Positions 1-10,201 are shown, numbered from the stretch's first letter. The stretch: 64,000 bases of DNA from Rhodanobacter sp. T12-5 (GCF_008329435.1 NZ_NPKN01000006.1:186670-250669), one strand, 5' to 3'. Numbers and translations are program-made. Notes: generated by a model from the letters alone, not told the origin.

Positions 1-1
1 C

Positions 2-1936
2 GTCGTCGGCATCGACGACGTGCTGCATAAGGTCAAGGAGGTTTTCGCCTCGCTGTACAACGACCGCGCGATTGCCTACCGCGTGCACCAGGGCTTCAGG
101 CACGAGGACGTGTTTCTCTCCGCCGGCGTGCAGCTGATGGTGCGTTCGGACGTCGGCGCCTCCGGCGTGCTGTTCACGCTGGACACCGAATCCGGCTTCC
201 GCGACGTGGTGTTCGTCACCGGTTCGTATGGGCTTGGCGAGATGGTCGTGCAGGGTGCGGTCAACCCCGACGAGTTCTACGTATTCAAGCCGACGCTGCG
301 CGACGGCAAGCCGGCCGTCCTGCGCCGCAACCTCGGTGCAAAACAGCTGCGCATGGTCTATTCCGATGCACCCGGCGAACGCGTGCGCACCGAAGACACC
401 CCGACCGAACTGCGCAACAAATTCTGCATCAACGACGAAGACGTGCAGGAGCTCGCCCGCCAGTCGCTGATCATCGAGAAGCACTACGACCGCCCGATGG
501 ACATCGAGTGGGCGAAGGACGGCCACACCAGCAAGATCTACATCGTGCAGGCACGTCCGGAGACGGTGAAGTCGCGTTCGCACGCGACCCAGCTGGAACG
601 CTTCCATCTCAGCGAGAAAGGCAAGGTATTGGCCGAAGGCCGTTCTATCGGCCAGAAGATCGGCGCCGGCAAGGCGCGCGTGATCCGCTCGCTCTCGGAC
701 ATGAACAAGGTGCAGGTCGGCGACGTGCTGATCGCCGACATGACCGACCCCGACTGGGAGCCGGTGATGAAGCGTGCCTCGGCGATCGTCACCAACCGCG
801 GCGGCCGCACCTGCCACGCGGCGATCATCGCGCGCGAGCTGGGCGTGCCGGCGGTGGTCGGCACCGGCAATGCGCTGGAATTGATCCCCGATGGCGCCGA
901 CGTCACCGTGTCCTGCGCCGAAGGCGACACCGGCACGATCTACGAAGGCATCCTGAAGTTCGAGCGGATCACCGCCGACCTGGGCGCCATGCCCGAGGCG
1001 CCGCTGAAGATCATGATGAACGTGGCCAACCCCGAGCGCGCGTTCGACTTCGGCATGCTGCCGAACGCCGGCATCGGTCTGGCCCGGCTGGAGATGATCA
1101 TCGCCAGCCACATCGGCGTGCACCCGAAGGCGTTGCTGGAATACGCCAAGCAGGACGCCGAAACGAAGGCGAAGATCGACGAGCGCATCGCCGGCTACCC
1201 TGGCCCGGTCGAGTTCTACGTCGACCGCCTCGCCGAAGGCATCGCCACCATCGCTGCCTCGGTCTACCCGAAGCCGGTGATCGTGCGTCTGTCCGACTTC
1301 AAGTCGAACGAGTATGCCGGCCTGCTCGGCGGTTCGCGCTACGAGCCGCACGAAGAGAACCCGATGATCGGTTTTCGCGGTGCCAGCCGCTACGTCGATC
1401 CCAGCTTCGCCGAGGCGTTCGCGCTGGAGTGCCAGGCGGTCAAGCGCGTGCGCGAAGTGATGGGGCTGAACAACGTATGGGTGATGATCCCGTTCGTGCG
1501 CACGCTCGGCGAAGGCCGCAAGGTCATCGAGGTGCTGGCGAAGAACGGTCTCAAGCAGGGCGAGCACGACCTCAAGGTCATCATGATGTGCGAAGTGCCC
1601 TCGAACGCCCTGCTCGCCGACGAGTTCCTCGACATCTTCGACGGCTTTTCGATCGGCTCCAACGACCTCACCCAGCTCACCCTGGGCCTCGACCGCGACT
1701 CCAGCATCGTCGCCAGCCTGTTCGACGAACGCGACCCGGCAGTCAAGAAACTGCTGGCGATGGCGATCAAGACCGCACGCGCCAAAGGCAAGTACATCGG
1801 CATCTGCGGTCAGGGTCCCAGCGACCACCCCGACCTGGCCGAATGGCTGATGGAACAAGGTATCGAATCGCTGTCGCTGAACCCGGATACCGTCGTCGAC
1901 ACCTGGCTGCGGCTGGCCAAGAAAAAGGCCGGCTGA
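2..1936 (+). CDS. ppsA: Phosphoenolpyruvate synthase, 3' part (cut by the window edge)
   Basis: Converts pyruvate, ATP and water to PEP, AMP and phosphate in gluconeogenesis (cytosol). The frame is open from base 2, so the N-terminal ATP-grasp start lies outside. In the visible 644 residues the phosphohistidine motif [10 protein letters not shown] has its His at bases 815-817 (visible residue 272). The C-terminal TIM-barrel catalytic Cys is in GICGQGPSD, bases 1805-1807 (residue 602). Both are offset by 149 from His421 and Cys751 of the 792-residue E. coli enzyme, so about 149 residues are missing and there is no net length change between the two sites. The stop is TGA at 1934-1936. A promoter-like element for the next tRNA follows within 40 bp. 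No disruption is seen. Confidence 0.97.
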   Translation, partial: VVGIDDVLHKVKEVFASLYNDRAIAYRVHQGFRHEDVFLSAGVQLMVRSDVGASGVLFTLDTESGFRDVVFVTGSYGLGEMVVQGAVNPDEFYVFKPTLRDGKPAVLRRNLGAKQLRMVYSDAPGERVRTEDTPTELRNKFCINDEDVQELARQSLIIEKHYDRPMDIEWAKDGHTSKIYIVQARPETVKSRSHATQLERFHLSEKGKVLAEGRSIGQKIGAGKARVIRSLSDMNKVQVGDVLIADMTDPDWEPVMKRASAIVTNRGGRTCHAAIIARELGVPAVVGTGNALELIPDGADVTVSCAEGDTGTIYEGILKFERITADLGAMPEAPLKIMMNVANPERAFDFGMLPNAGIGLARLEMIIASHIGVHPKALLEYAKQDAETKAKIDERIAGYPGPVEFYVDRLAEGIATIAASVYPKPVIVRLSDFKSNEYAGLLGGSRYEPHEENPMIGFRGASRYVDPSFAEAFALECQAVKRVREVMGLNNVWVMIPFVRTLGEGRKVIEVLAKNGLKQGEHDLKVIMMCEVPSNALLADEFLDIFDGFSIGSNDLTQLTLGLDRDSSIVASLFDERDPAVKKLLAMAIKTARAKGKYIGICGQGPSDHPDLAEWLMEQGIESLSLNPDTVVDTWLRLAKKKAG

Positions 1937-1973
1937 CCAGGTTCGGATCGGAGGCAAGCCGGCCCCACGCCGC

Positions 1974-2002
1974 TTGTCTCCGCCCACCCCGTCGCGTAAA
2001 CT
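1974..2002 (+). promoter_or_regulatory. Putative sigma70 promoter of tRNA-Ser
   Basis: The -35 candidate TTGTCT (1974-1979) and -10 candidate TAAACT (1997-2002) are separated by exactly 17 bp. Transcription would start about 25 bases before the mature tRNA-Ser 5' end. This is a sequence match only. Confidence 0.55.
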
Positions 2003-2034
2003 TGCCGGCTCGCGCGGACCACGCGCACCCCTCC

Positions 2035-2176
<142 letters not shown>

Positions 2177-2201
2177 GTGTGGACGAATCCTCTCGGTTCG
2201 A

Positions 2202-2224
2202 CAAAATTGTCTGGAACAATTTTG
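2202..2224. repeat. 9-bp perfect inverted repeat in the tRNA-Ser/PP2C gap
   Basis: CAAAATTGT (2202-2210) and ACAATTTTG (2216-2224) are perfect complements around CTGGA. The arms are AT-rich, unlike the surroundings. No gene is visible in 2177-2424. The stretch starts with a degenerate inverted echo of the tRNA T-arm. The hairpin could be an operator or part of a small repeat element. Confidence 0.6.
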
Positions 2225-2424
2225 GACAGCCGCAGGCTGGCCCCGCAGCGCTCAGCGCGAAGGGGTGAAGCCCGGGATGGGCCGAACAATCCCCGCAAAC
2301 TTCCAAGCACCTCCAAGTCCCACCGAGAATGCACCTGCATCTGCATTGGCTCTCCCACAAATTTGCTTTTGCGCCCCACCCCCACATCCGTCATGCTCCA
2401 CACCATTCGTCTACCTGAAAGACC

Positions 2425-3126
2425 ATGATCGAATTCGGACACGGCACCCACGTCGGCCTGCGTCGCACGCGCAATGAAGACACCTATTACGCCGATGCCT
2501 CGCTGGGCCTGTTCCTGGTCGCCGACGGCATGGGTGGCCACCAGCACGGCGAAGTGGCGTCGGCACTGGTGCGCGATGCTGTGGTCGAACTGGTCAGTCG
2601 CGGACACAGCCTGATCGAAGCGGTGAACGGTGCGGCCGAGCGGTTGCTGGCACACACCCGGCCCAGCTTCGACGTGCTGCCGATGGGCACCACGATCGCC
2701 GCGTTGCGGACCACCACCGACGGTTACGAAGTGGCCTGGGTCGGCGACAGCCGGATCTACCAATGGAAACAGGAGCTGCGGCAGATCAGCCACGATCATT
2801 CGCTGGTGCAGGCGCTGGTCGAAGCCGGGCAACTCGACCCGGCGCAGGCATCGCAGCATCCGCAACGCAACGTGCTGACCCAGGCGCTGGGCGTGACGGC
2901 CACCGAGCAACTGCACATCGGCATGGCACGCGGCCAACTGGAACCGGGCATGGGCTTTCTGTTGTGCAGCGACGGACTGACCGAAGGCGTCAGCGACACG
3001 ACGATTGCGCGCACGGTGGCGCGCAACGACCTGGCCGCACAGGAATGTGTCGATCAATTGCTGCTGGACGCGCTCGACAGCGGCGGCGATGACAATATCA
3101 CCGTGCTGCTCGTGCGTTCCTGCTGA
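2425..3126 (+). CDS. PP2C-family serine/threonine phosphatase
   Basis: Soluble metal-dependent phosphatase of 233 residues, a usual length for bacterial Stp/PppA-type enzymes. All main PP2C signatures are present in order: RNED at 16-19, VADGMGGH near 32-39 (metal Asp), GDSRIY from 107, CSDGLTE from 181, and DDNIT from 222. It probably removes phosphate from Ser/Thr of unknown targets. No Hanks-type kinase or forkhead-domain gene is next to it here, so its partner is not visible. The start is the ATG just after CTGAAAGACC. It converges on dnaQ with 26 bp between the stops. Confidence 0.93.
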   Translation: MIEFGHGTHVGLRRTRNEDTYYADASLGLFLVADGMGGHQHGEVASALVRDAVVELVSRGHSLIEAVNGAAERLLAHTRPSFDVLPMGTTIAALRTTTDGYEVAWVGDSRIYQWKQELRQISHDHSLVQALVEAGQLDPAQASQHPQRNVLTQALGVTATEQLHIGMARGQLEPGMGFLLCSDGLTEGVSDTTIARTVARNDLAAQECVDQLLLDALDSGGDDNITVLLVRSC

Positions 3127-3152
3127 ATCCTGCGGGTACGGCCCGTTTGTTT

Positions 3153-3863
3153 TTAACCCTGCCGACGCCACACGCTCTGGCCATCCGCACTGCTCTTGTC
3201 CAGCGCATCCAGCCGCTGCTCGTGCCGCAGCAATTCGTCGGCTGAAGCATGCAGGACACGCGGCCGCACCCGTAGCACCACCGGCGCGACCACCACGGCA
3301 TCGCGTTGCTCGACAGCTCCCTCGAAACCGAGCTCGAAGGCCCCCTGCCCCGTGGTCATCGCCAGATAGACGTCGGCCAGCAACTGGGCGTCGATCAAGC
3401 CGCCATGCAGGTCGCGCCGCGAGTTGTCCACGCCCAGCCGCTTGCACAGGGCATCGAGGCTGTTGCGCTGGCCGGGGTAGCGCTCGCGCGCCATGGCCAG
3501 CGTGTCGAGCACGGTGCAACGATCGCTGATCCGGCCTGCACCGTTGTCCAGCCGAGCCAGCTCGGCATCGAGGAAGCCGATATCGAAACTGGCGTTGTGG
3601 ATGACCAACTCCGCGCCGTCGATGAAGGCGAGGAAGTCATCCACCACGTCGGCAAAGCGCGGCTTGTCGAGCAGGAACTCGTCCTCGATGCCGGTTACCA
3701 GCCGGGCACCTTCATCGATCGCCCGATCCGGATTGAGATAAGTCTGGTAGTGCCGCCCGGTGAGTCGACGCTCGATCAGCTCGACGCAGGCGATTTCCAC
3801 CAGCCGATGACCCTGGCGCACTTCCAGTCCGGTCGTTTCGGTATCGAGAACGACCTGCCTCAT
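3153..3863 (-). CDS. dnaQ: DNA polymerase III epsilon subunit (3'-5' proofreading exonuclease)
   Basis: Proofreading subunit of the replicative polymerase. The 236-residue length compares with 243 in E. coli. DEDD exonuclease motifs are visible: Exo I DTETTG (Asp7, Glu9), Exo [11 protein letters not shown], and Exo [12 protein letters not shown] with the catalytic His and Asp. The start ATG overlaps the rnhA stop by 4 bp (ATGA), so the two are translationally coupled. This is a single-strand rnhA-dnaQ operon, unlike the divergent arrangement in E. coli. The reading frame stays open upstream, but that part lies inside rnhA and has no exonuclease similarity. Confidence 0.97.
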   Translation of the reverse strand: MRQVVLDTETTGLEVRQGHRLVEIACVELIERRLTGRHYQTYLNPDRAIDEGARLVTGIEDEFLLDKPRFADVVDDFLAFIDGAELVIHNASFDIGFLDAELARLDNGAGRISDRCTVLDTLAMARERYPGQRNSLDALCKRLGVDNSRRDLHGGLIDAQLLADVYLAMTTGQGAFELGFEGAVEQRDAVVVAPVVLRVRPRVLHASADELLRHEQRLDALDKSSADGQSVWRRQG

Positions 3864-4303
3864 GCCCGGCCCCTGAGCAACTCGGCCTGTTCGCGTGCCG
3901 CCTGATCGACCCGTTCGTTCTCGACGTGACCGTTGTGGCCCTTCACCCATTTCCAGCGCACCTGATGGGTGCTGACCGCCGCGGACAGTCGCTGCCACAG
4001 ATCCTGGTTCTTAACCGGCTTCTTGTCGGCCGTGCGCCAGCCGTTCGCGCGCCACTTCGGCATCCACTGCTCAATGCCCTGCATCACGTAGCGCGAATCG
4101 GTGGTGAGGGTCACCTGGCACGGCCGTTTCAAGGCTTCCAGCGCACCGATCGCCGCCATCAGTTCCATCCGGTTGTTGGTGGTGGCGGGGTCACCGCCTG
4201 CGACCAGGCGTTCGCTGTCTTTTGCCCGCAGCAGCGCAGCCCAGCCACCCGGGCCCGGGTTGCCCAGACAGGCACCGTCGGTAAATGCTTCCACTTCGCT
4301 CAT
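3860..4303 (-). CDS. rnhA: Ribonuclease HI
   Basis: Degrades the RNA strand of RNA/DNA hybrids. It has 147 residues against 155 in E. coli. Catalytic carboxylates are visible in [11 protein letters not shown] (Asp9), [10 protein letters not shown] (Glu), [10 protein letters not shown] (Asp) and ERVDQAA (Asp), with the handle region [10 protein letters not shown]. The first gene after it is dnaQ (4-bp overlap). A SAM methyltransferase gene lies 24 bp upstream on the same strand, as in the yafS-rnhA-dnaQ neighbourhood of enterobacteria. Confidence 0.97.
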   Translation of the reverse strand: MSEVEAFTDGACLGNPGPGGWAALLRAKDSERLVAGGDPATTNNRMELMAAIGALEALKRPCQVTLTTDSRYVMQGIEQWMPKWRANGWRTADKKPVKNQDLWQRLSAAVSTHQVRWKWVKGHNGHVENERVDQAAREQAELLRGRA

Positions 4304-4327
4304 CGCTACTCACATATCCCATTGAAG

Positions 4328-5017
4328 TCATGACGCCGAACTGCGCCGAATGCTTGGCGACCATCGGCCGTTGGCCGGTACCCGCGCGGGCGCCGGCCTG
4401 AACCGCAGCGGGGTTATCGCCCGCCGCTGCTTGCGCGCAAACAATATGTAACCGCCGCCCAGTACACCTCCTTGCGTCGGGATCATCGGCAGGCCTGGCA
4501 ACATGCGTCCCACCCGTTGCGCCCGTTCGATCTCCAGCCCCGCCTGCAGCAGTCCGTGCCTGAGTCGCAACGGCAACTGCAGTCGTGGCATTTGCGATGC
4601 ACCATGCCCGCGCCAGCGCAGCCACGGCGCCCAGCCACTGAGCGGATGTATGCCCGTCACCACCAGCACGCCGCCGGGCGCCAACATGCGGATCGCATCG
4701 TCCAGCAAGGCCGAGGCGACCGGCGCAACCTCCAGCGCATGGCGCAGCAACACCAACTCGAATGCGTCATCGACAAAGGGCAGCGGTTCGTCCGCTGCCG
4801 CCTGCAGATCGCCCCGATAACGGTTGTTGCGCAGATGCAGGCTGGTCCAGCAACCGACCAGTGGGAGCGCCGGCGGGCCGTCATCGGGCGATGCGCCAAG
4901 CAACAAGGCATGCGAGCCGAAACAGCGCTGCAGATCCGGCATCAATACGCGTAGTTGCTCCTCCAGCAACCGGTGCATTGGCGCGCTGGTGTAGACGTCT
5001 TGATTGCGTTGGCGCAT
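4328..5017 (-). CDS. SAM-dependent methyltransferase, YafS-like
   Basis: A 229-residue class I methyltransferase fold, recognised from the pattern rather than a strict motif I. A glycine-poor LLLGAS loop stands in for GxGxG. LPFVDDAFELVLLRHAL follows (motif II/III region), then RMLAPGGVLVVTG (post-motif). The substrate is unknown. It sits between gloB (divergent) and rnhA, the place of yafS in E. coli, which supports orthology. The start at 5017 (MRQRNQD) is chosen because methyltransferase similarity begins there. The open frame further upstream is rich in unlikely sequence and would run into the gloB leader. Confidence 0.8.
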   Translation of the reverse strand: MRQRNQDVYTSAPMHRLLEEQLRVLMPDLQRCFGSHALLLGASPDDGPPALPLVGCWTSLHLRNNRYRGDLQAAADEPLPFVDDAFELVLLRHALEVAPVASALLDDAIRMLAPGGVLVVTGIHPLSGWAPWLRWRGHGASQMPRLQLPLRLRHGLLQAGLEIERAQRVGRMLPGLPMIPTQGGVLGGGYILFARKQRRAITPLRFRPAPARVPANGRWSPSIRRSSAS

Positions 5018-5255
5018 GCAGCCGGCCCGGTACCCATCGGTATCCGAAGTGTAACGGCTGGCAGCAGCTGGCAGATCACCGCAAACGGGGAATGCGCGTG
5101 AAATGAACCATCCCAACCGGATTAACGCGCAGCTAACGAGCCGCTCTTCCAGCCTCTTTATAGTCGACCGCCTGATACGCGCCCCGGATGGCTGCGTCGT
5201 CGCCAAGGGGACACATCCGATCTCTCGGGTGTCCCGAGAACGCAGCGGAGTCATC

Positions 5256-6023
5256 TTGCATATCACACCCTTGCCAGCGCTGACCGACAATTACATCTGG
5301 CTGCTGCACGACGACAGCGGCGATGCGATTGCCGTCGATCCCGGTGATGCCGATGTCGTCGAGCGTGCATTGACCGGGCAAAAACTGCGTTTGCGCGCGG
5401 TTCTGCTGACCCATCATCACCACGATCACATCGGAGGTGCCGCCGCACTGCGCAGGCAGCACGACGTACCGGTCTACGCACCAAATGACGACCGCATCGA
5501 TGAGGCCACCCATCGCGTCGGCGACGGAGACCTCGTCGAACTAATGTCGCCGGCAGTGCGTTTCGAGGTGATCGCGATTCCCGGCCACACCCTCAGTCAC
5601 ATCGCCTACAGCGGCGCCGGGCTGTTGCTGTGCGGCGATACTCTTTTCAGCCTGGGCTGCGGCCGGTTGTTCGAGGGTACCCCGGCGCAGATGCTCGCCT
5701 CGCTCGATCGCCTGTCGACGCTGCCGGGCGCCACCCTGATCTGCGCCGGGCACGAATACACCGAAGCGAACGGGCGCTTTGCACGTACCATCGAACCGGA
5801 CAATGCCCACTTGCGCCAGCGCCTGTTGGAAGTCGCCGCGTTGCGAGCCAGCCACCATCCCACGCTCCCGGTGACACTGCGCAGCGAACTGGACACCAAC
5901 CCGTTCCTGCGCGTCGATACCGATGCGGTCGTCGAATGGTGTCGAAAGCGCCACGGCACTGGCGCTGACCGGGTGGCCCGTTTTGCCGCCATTCGGACAG
6001 CCAAGGATGGATTTCGCGGATGA
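5256..6023 (+). CDS. gloB: Hydroxyacylglutathione hydrolase (glyoxalase II)
   Basis: Hydrolyses S-lactoylglutathione to lactate and glutathione, the second step of methylglyoxal detoxification. The metallo-beta-lactamase metal motif THHHHDHIGG is present, with later ligands in GHTLSHIAY, CGDTLFSLGCGRL and CAGHEYT. The C-terminal substrate-binding domain contains NPFLR. The start is called at TTG 5256, preceded by GGAG with 5-base spacing. It gives 255 residues, the normal family length. The in-frame ATG at 5103 would add about 50 unrelated residues. The stop overlaps mltD by 4 bp. Confidence 0.95.
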   Translation: MHITPLPALTDNYIWLLHDDSGDAIAVDPGDADVVERALTGQKLRLRAVLLTHHHHDHIGGAAALRRQHDVPVYAPNDDRIDEATHRVGDGDLVELMSPAVRFEVIAIPGHTLSHIAYSGAGLLLCGDTLFSLGCGRLFEGTPAQMLASLDRLSTLPGATLICAGHEYTEANGRFARTIEPDNAHLRQRLLEVAALRASHHPTLPVTLRSELDTNPFLRVDTDAVVEWCRKRHGTGADRVARFAAIRTAKDGFRG

Positions 6024-7201
6024 AAAAACGGGTCTCTTTGCTGCCGCTGATCCTGTCGATGGTACTGACGGCTTGCGCCAACGTGCCATCGGGCAACCCG
6101 CACCCGGCCAAGGTGGAGACGACTCCGGTGGCGCCTGCCGCCGGCGAGCCCATCGCGCCGTCGGTGGAAATGGCACCGCAGCCCGCATCCCCGGACAGCA
6201 ATGTATGGGAGCGACTGCGCAGCAGCTTTGCCATGGCGGACTGCGATGCCGACCCGTCGGTGCTGCTTCAGGCCAGGCAATACACGCGTCACCCACGCCA
6301 GTTCGAGAAACGATTGCTGGAGGTCATGCCCCGCCTGGTTTATGTGCAGCAGGTAGCTGCCCAGTACGACGTCGCCGGTGAATTCGTATTGCTGCCCTGG
6401 GTGGAGAGCCACTTCCAGCCGGTCTCCGGCCGGCGGCATCGACCCGCCGGGATGTGGCAGATCATGCCGGTCACGGCCGATGCCATGGGGCTTCGCGTCG
6501 ATGACCGCTACGACGGTCGCCTGGACGTAAACGCAGCCGCAAACGCCGTGATGAAGCTGCTCAAGCAATATCACGACCGGTTTCACGACTGGCGCGTAGT
6601 CGATTACGCCTACAACGCTGGCGAATATTCGATAAGAAAGATGATTCGGAAGCACGGTCTGCCCGCGGACGAGCCGTTGATTCCGGCATGGCCGGTACGT
6701 CGGGTGACCCGCGAGCATCTGACTCGGTTGCTGGCGATAGCGTGTGTCGTGCGCGAGCCGGCCCGTTTCAATGTCAGCCTGCCCCGTCTGTCCGAAGAGA
6801 AGCATCTGGTCCGGATCCCGATTCCGCACCCGATACCGATGGCGCGAGCGGCCGATCATGCCGGCATGCCGGTGGATTCATTGAAGGATCTCAATGCAGC
6901 GTTCCGCGGTGACCTGGTCAATCCACGCGTCAATTCGTACCTGCTGCTTCCGCGTGGCCATGTGCAGCAATTTCGCGACGCCTTGCTGAATCAATCTACC
7001 TCGGCCAGCGCCGACATGCGCCCGACAGACCCTCGCGATCACGCCTCTTCACGGAAAACCTATACGGTCAGGCCTGGCGACAGCCTATGGAAGATCGCGC
7101 ACGATTGCTCGGTATCCGTTGCTCAATTGCGCCGCTGGAACCAGCTCACGGGCCACACGCTCAAACCCGGCCAGGTCCTGCAGGTGAACGGGACCGATTG
7201 A
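6020..7201 (+). CDS. mltD: Membrane-bound lytic murein transglycosylase D-type lipoprotein
   Basis: Cleaves peptidoglycan glycan strands with 1,6-anhydro formation. It has 393 residues. The lipoprotein signal peptide ends at the lipobox LTAC (Cys19). An SLT domain covers about 110-230, with the catalytic Glu in PWVESHF (Glu129), GMWQIMP and AYNAGE. One C-terminal LysM domain (about 343-389, YTVRPGDSLWKIA) binds peptidoglycan. E. coli MltD has two LysM modules, so this is a shorter form. The start codon overlaps the gloB stop (ATGA). gloB-mltD pairing is also known in E. coli, although divergent there. Confidence 0.93.
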   Translation: MKKRVSLLPLILSMVLTACANVPSGNPHPAKVETTPVAPAAGEPIAPSVEMAPQPASPDSNVWERLRSSFAMADCDADPSVLLQARQYTRHPRQFEKRLLEVMPRLVYVQQVAAQYDVAGEFVLLPWVESHFQPVSGRRHRPAGMWQIMPVTADAMGLRVDDRYDGRLDVNAAANAVMKLLKQYHDRFHDWRVVDYAYNAGEYSIRKMIRKHGLPADEPLIPAWPVRRVTREHLTRLLAIACVVREPARFNVSLPRLSEEKHLVRIPIPHPIPMARAADHAGMPVDSLKDLNAAFRGDLVNPRVNSYLLLPRGHVQQFRDALLNQSTSASADMRPTDPRDHASSRKTYTVRPGDSLWKIAHDCSVSVAQLRRWNQLTGHTLKPGQVLQVNGTD

Positions 7202-7281
7202 ATCCGATCGACCCGACGCCGCTTCGATATCGCAACGCAAGGGCAGCGACGATGGGGGCGTTTACATTCCGATATTCAAGA

Positions 7282-7325
7282 CTGAAACAGAAAAGGCAGC
7301 CGTCGGCTGCCTTTTCTTGTTTCAG
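7282..7325. terminator. Bidirectional terminator between mltD and ppiD
   Basis: Arms 7282-7301 and 7305-7325 pair over 20 bp with one bulged T around GTC. The core GGCAGCC/GGCTGCC is flanked by AAAA and TTTT, so it reads as an intrinsic terminator on both strands. It lies between convergent genes. Confidence 0.9.
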
Positions 7326-7340
7326 TTCGTCGAACATCCG

Positions 7341-9245
7341 TTACATGAGGTTCTTGTTCACCTTGATCTTGGCGTGTGCCCTGAGCACATCGAGAAGCTC
7401 GCGGGTCGCCTCGGAACCATACGCCTGGCCCATCTGCTGGCGCAGCACGTCGCGCTGCTCCGGCGGCACCTTGGACAGGTCGCCACCCTGCACCTTGTCT
7501 ACGGCCAGCAACGCATAGTTGCCATCCTGCATGTCCACAGCGGCGAACTGCGGTTTGCCGGAAACCGGGTGCGGCAACAGGAACGCCTGCGTCATCAGCG
7601 GCGCAGGGACCTCAGCATGTCCGCGTACGGCTTCGCTGACACTGGTGACACTGGCACCGACCGACGTTGCCACGGCCGCCATCGCCTCGCCCTTGCGCAG
7701 ACGCGCCAGCGCTCCATCCGCCTGCTTCCTGGCGGCGGTCGCAACGCGCTCATCCAGGATTTTCTTCTGCACGTCGGCGCGTACTTCTTCCAGCGGTCGT
7801 GCAGCCGCCGCCACATGCTTGTCGATATGGATCACCACGGAGTGGTCGTTGCCGAGATCGATCAAACCCGAGTTGTTGCCCTGGACCAGCACATCGTCGC
7901 TGAACGCGGCAGCGATCAGTTTGGGATTCGCCGCCAGCCCTTCGCCACCCTTGCGGGAAAACAACCCCGTACTCTTTATGGGCAGGTTCAGCGCCGCGGC
8001 TGCGGGCTCGAGCGAAGTCGGGTTCTGATAGGTGTTGTCCGACATCTTGCCCGCGACTTCGTTGTACTTCCGGTCACGTGCGGCAGCCAGAGCTTCCTTG
8101 ACCAACTGGTCACGCACCTCGGCAAACGGCTTGGACTCGCCACTGCGAACGTCACGTAGCCAGATGATGTGATAACCGTCGGGCGACAGCACCGGCTTGG
8201 ATATCTGGCCCTTCTGCAATGCAAACATCGCCGAATCGAAGGCCGGATTGGTCACGCCTTTTTCGAGCCAGCCAAGATCGCCACCCTGGCGCTTCGAACC
8301 GAGATCCTGCGAATCCTTTTTAGCGAGTTCGGCAAAATTGCCGGGATTGGCCTGCGCTGCAATCTTCTCGGCCTTGGCCAGCGCCGCCTTCTGCTGGTCT
8401 GGCGTGGCATTGTTCGGCACGTCGATCAGGATATGCGAAACCAGGCGTTGCTCGGGCTGCACGAAGCGCTGCTTTTCGTCTTCGTAGCGCTTCTTCAATT
8501 CGTCATCACTTGGCGCAATATCCGGCTTGAGGTCGGCGCCATTGACTTCGATGTATTTTACCGAGACCTGCTCGGGGTTCATGTAGTCCGCAAGATGTGC
8601 CTTGTACCAGACTTCCACCTGGGCATCGCTGACCTTGCTGTCCGCCGGCGTCGGTCGTGGCAGCATGAAGTAGCGCAGATCACGGCGCTGTGTCAGCAGA
8701 CTGAGAAACTGGTCGATCTGGGCATCGCTGATCAACGTGCTGGCGTCAATCGCGTCCGGCAGCAGCCGGGTCGCCAGTGAGGCGCGTATGTCGTCCTCGA
8801 ACATCGCCGGCGTCTTGCGCTGGCTGGCCAGCCATGCGCGGTAGCTGGTCGGATCGAATTGCCCGTTGACCACAAAGGCGGGGATCGCCCCGATGTAATC
8901 ACGCACGGCCTTGTCGGCCACGCGCAGACCCCAGTCGGCGTTGGCCTGGAGCAGCAACTGCTGGTCGATCATGCCGTCCAGAATGCGCTGCTTGACCTCG
9001 GGCTTTTCGAACATGCTGGAGTCGAAGTGCTCGCCCTGTTCGGCGCTCGTCTGCTGTCGCAGCTGATTCACCCGATCCTGAAAGTCACGTTGGCTGATCT
9101 CATGACTGCCGACTTTCGCCACGAATGAATCATTGCGCGACGTGAAGTAGCTCTCCATGCCAAACAGCGACATCGCGAAAACGCAAACCCCCAGAAGGAT
9201 GATGGATGGCCATCCATGCATCTTGTTACGCATTGCCTGCAGCAT
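7341..9245 (-). CDS. ppiD: Periplasmic folding chaperone / peptidyl-prolyl isomerase PpiD
   Basis: Inner-membrane anchored chaperone near the Sec translocon that helps outer-membrane protein folding. It has 634 residues, normal for PpiD. One N-terminal transmembrane segment (about 12-30, IILLGVCVFAMSLFG) is followed by a SurA-N-like domain, then a parvulin domain about 270-360 (VSHILIDV, GGDLGWLEKG, GYHIIWL). The rest is a long chaperone region. The start at 9245 (MLQAMRNKM) precedes the membrane segment directly. The ATG at 9233 is an alternative. tRNA-Val/Asp and hupB follow upstream on the same strand. E. coli also has hupB next to ppiD. Confidence 0.95.
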   Translation of the reverse strand: MLQAMRNKMHGWPSIILLGVCVFAMSLFGMESYFTSRNDSFVAKVGSHEISQRDFQDRVNQLRQQTSAEQGEHFDSSMFEKPEVKQRILDGMIDQQLLLQANADWGLRVADKAVRDYIGAIPAFVVNGQFDPTSYRAWLASQRKTPAMFEDDIRASLATRLLPDAIDASTLISDAQIDQFLSLLTQRRDLRYFMLPRPTPADSKVSDAQVEVWYKAHLADYMNPEQVSVKYIEVNGADLKPDIAPSDDELKKRYEDEKQRFVQPEQRLVSHILIDVPNNATPDQQKAALAKAEKIAAQANPGNFAELAKKDSQDLGSKRQGGDLGWLEKGVTNPAFDSAMFALQKGQISKPVLSPDGYHIIWLRDVRSGESKPFAEVRDQLVKEALAAARDRKYNEVAGKMSDNTYQNPTSLEPAAAALNLPIKSTGLFSRKGGEGLAANPKLIAAAFSDDVLVQGNNSGLIDLGNDHSVVIHIDKHVAAAARPLEEVRADVQKKILDERVATAARKQADGALARLRKGEAMAAVATSVGASVTSVSEAVRGHAEVPAPLMTQAFLLPHPVSGKPQFAAVDMQDGNYALLAVDKVQGGDLSKVPPEQRDVLRQQMGQAYGSEATRELLDVLRAHAKIKVNKNLM

Positions 9246-9365
9246 TGAAATCTTCCCGCACGTGGTTGAGGCGCATGAAGCGCGTGGCTCGCGGATGGGG
9301 CTGCCCCCCCGCACCGGCACGCATGTCCGATCGACCCAGGCAGCAGACGCAAACTGCCTAAATGA

Positions 9366-9390
9366 CAAGGGCGCCACGCGGGCGCCCTTG
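9366..9390 (-). terminator. Terminator after tRNA-Val/tRNA-Asp
   Basis: A perfect 10-bp stem CAAGGGCGCC/GGCGCCCTTG with loop ACGCG, starting 8 bases after the tRNA-Asp CCA. On the minus strand a modest T-rich stretch (TCATTT) follows. Confidence 0.75.
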
Positions 9391-9397
9391 CGAACTG

Positions 9398-9474
9398 TGG
9401 CGGAGTGGACGGGACTCGAACCCGCGACCTCCGGCGTGACAGGCCAGCATTCTAACCAACTGAACTACCACTCC
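9398..9474 (-). tRNA. tRNA-Asp(GTC)
   Basis: A 77-nt tRNA with encoded CCA. The acceptor GGAGTGG pairs with CCACTCC, the discriminator is G, and the anticodon loop CTGTCAC gives GTC. It is 9 bp downstream of tRNA-Val and probably cotranscribed with it. Confidence 0.97.
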
Positions 9475-9483
9475 GCATTTTTC

Positions 9484-9558
<75 letters not shown>

Positions 9559-9577
9559 GAAACCAAGCGTCAGCCGC

Positions 9578-9850
9578 TTAGTTTAGGGCATCCTTGAGGG
9601 TCTTGCCAGCCTTGAAAGCAGGCACTTTCGAGGCCTTGATCTTGATCGCTTCATTCGTGCGCGGGTTGCGGCCAGTACGGGCAGCGCGCTTGCGCACGGT
9701 GAACGTGCCGAACCCCACCACCGAAACATCCTCGCCCTTCTTCAACGACTTCTGCACAGCCTCCAGGTAGGCTTCGAGAGCGCGCCCTGCGTCGGCCTTG
9801 GTCAACTCGGCCGCTTCGGCGATGGCATTGATCAGATCGGTTTTATTCAT
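9578..9850 (-). CDS. hupB: DNA-binding protein HU, beta type
   Basis: Small nucleoid-associated protein of 90 residues that bends and compacts DNA. It shows the typical start [12 protein letters not shown], the hinge VGFGTF and the DNA-binding arm [13 protein letters not shown] strong ribosome-binding site AAGGGAG lies 7 bases before ATG. It lies between lon (upstream) and ppiD (downstream), the conserved lon-hupB-ppiD order. Confidence 0.98.
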   Translation of the reverse strand: MNKTDLINAIAEAAELTKADAGRALEAYLEAVQKSLKKGEDVSVVGFGTFTVRKRAARTGRNPRTNEAIKIKASKVPAFKAGKTLKDALN

Positions 9851-10201
9851 TGAAAAACTCCCTTGTTCGGATTTTCACCAGCGTGGTCAGTCCTGGAGAC
9901 CTGGCACGCCGGCATGGATGGCTGGCTCTTGTTAAGCGCCGTAACGTAACCCCGCATCACTGCACTGACATGCAACGCCGGGCTGCGGTACGGCCTTTAT
10001 ACCAGTGCCTTGCCGGAATCCGCAACACAAGCCACAGCAACGTTTTCGGCTTGTCTGCATATGACGAAATCGCTTGCAAAACCGGCGCCAGACGACTACG
10101 GCACCGGAGGGTCGATCAAACGCGGAAAACCGGAAAGAAGAATGGCCACGGCCGCAAACCGGACGAATCCGGAACGCCCATCATCGATAAGCCTACACGG
10201 G
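9851..10201. other. Non-coding gap between lon and hupB
   Basis: 351 bp without a supported gene. It should hold the lon transcription end and the hupB promoter. I see no clear hairpin with a T-run. The open frames here have no recognisable protein. Confidence 0.6.
9996..10025 (-). promoter_or_regulatory. Candidate hupB promoter
   Basis: On the minus strand TTGCGG (10025-10020) and TATAAA (10001-9996) are 18 bp apart. A start from here would leave a leader of about 140 bases before hupB. The -35 match is weak. Confidence 0.35.
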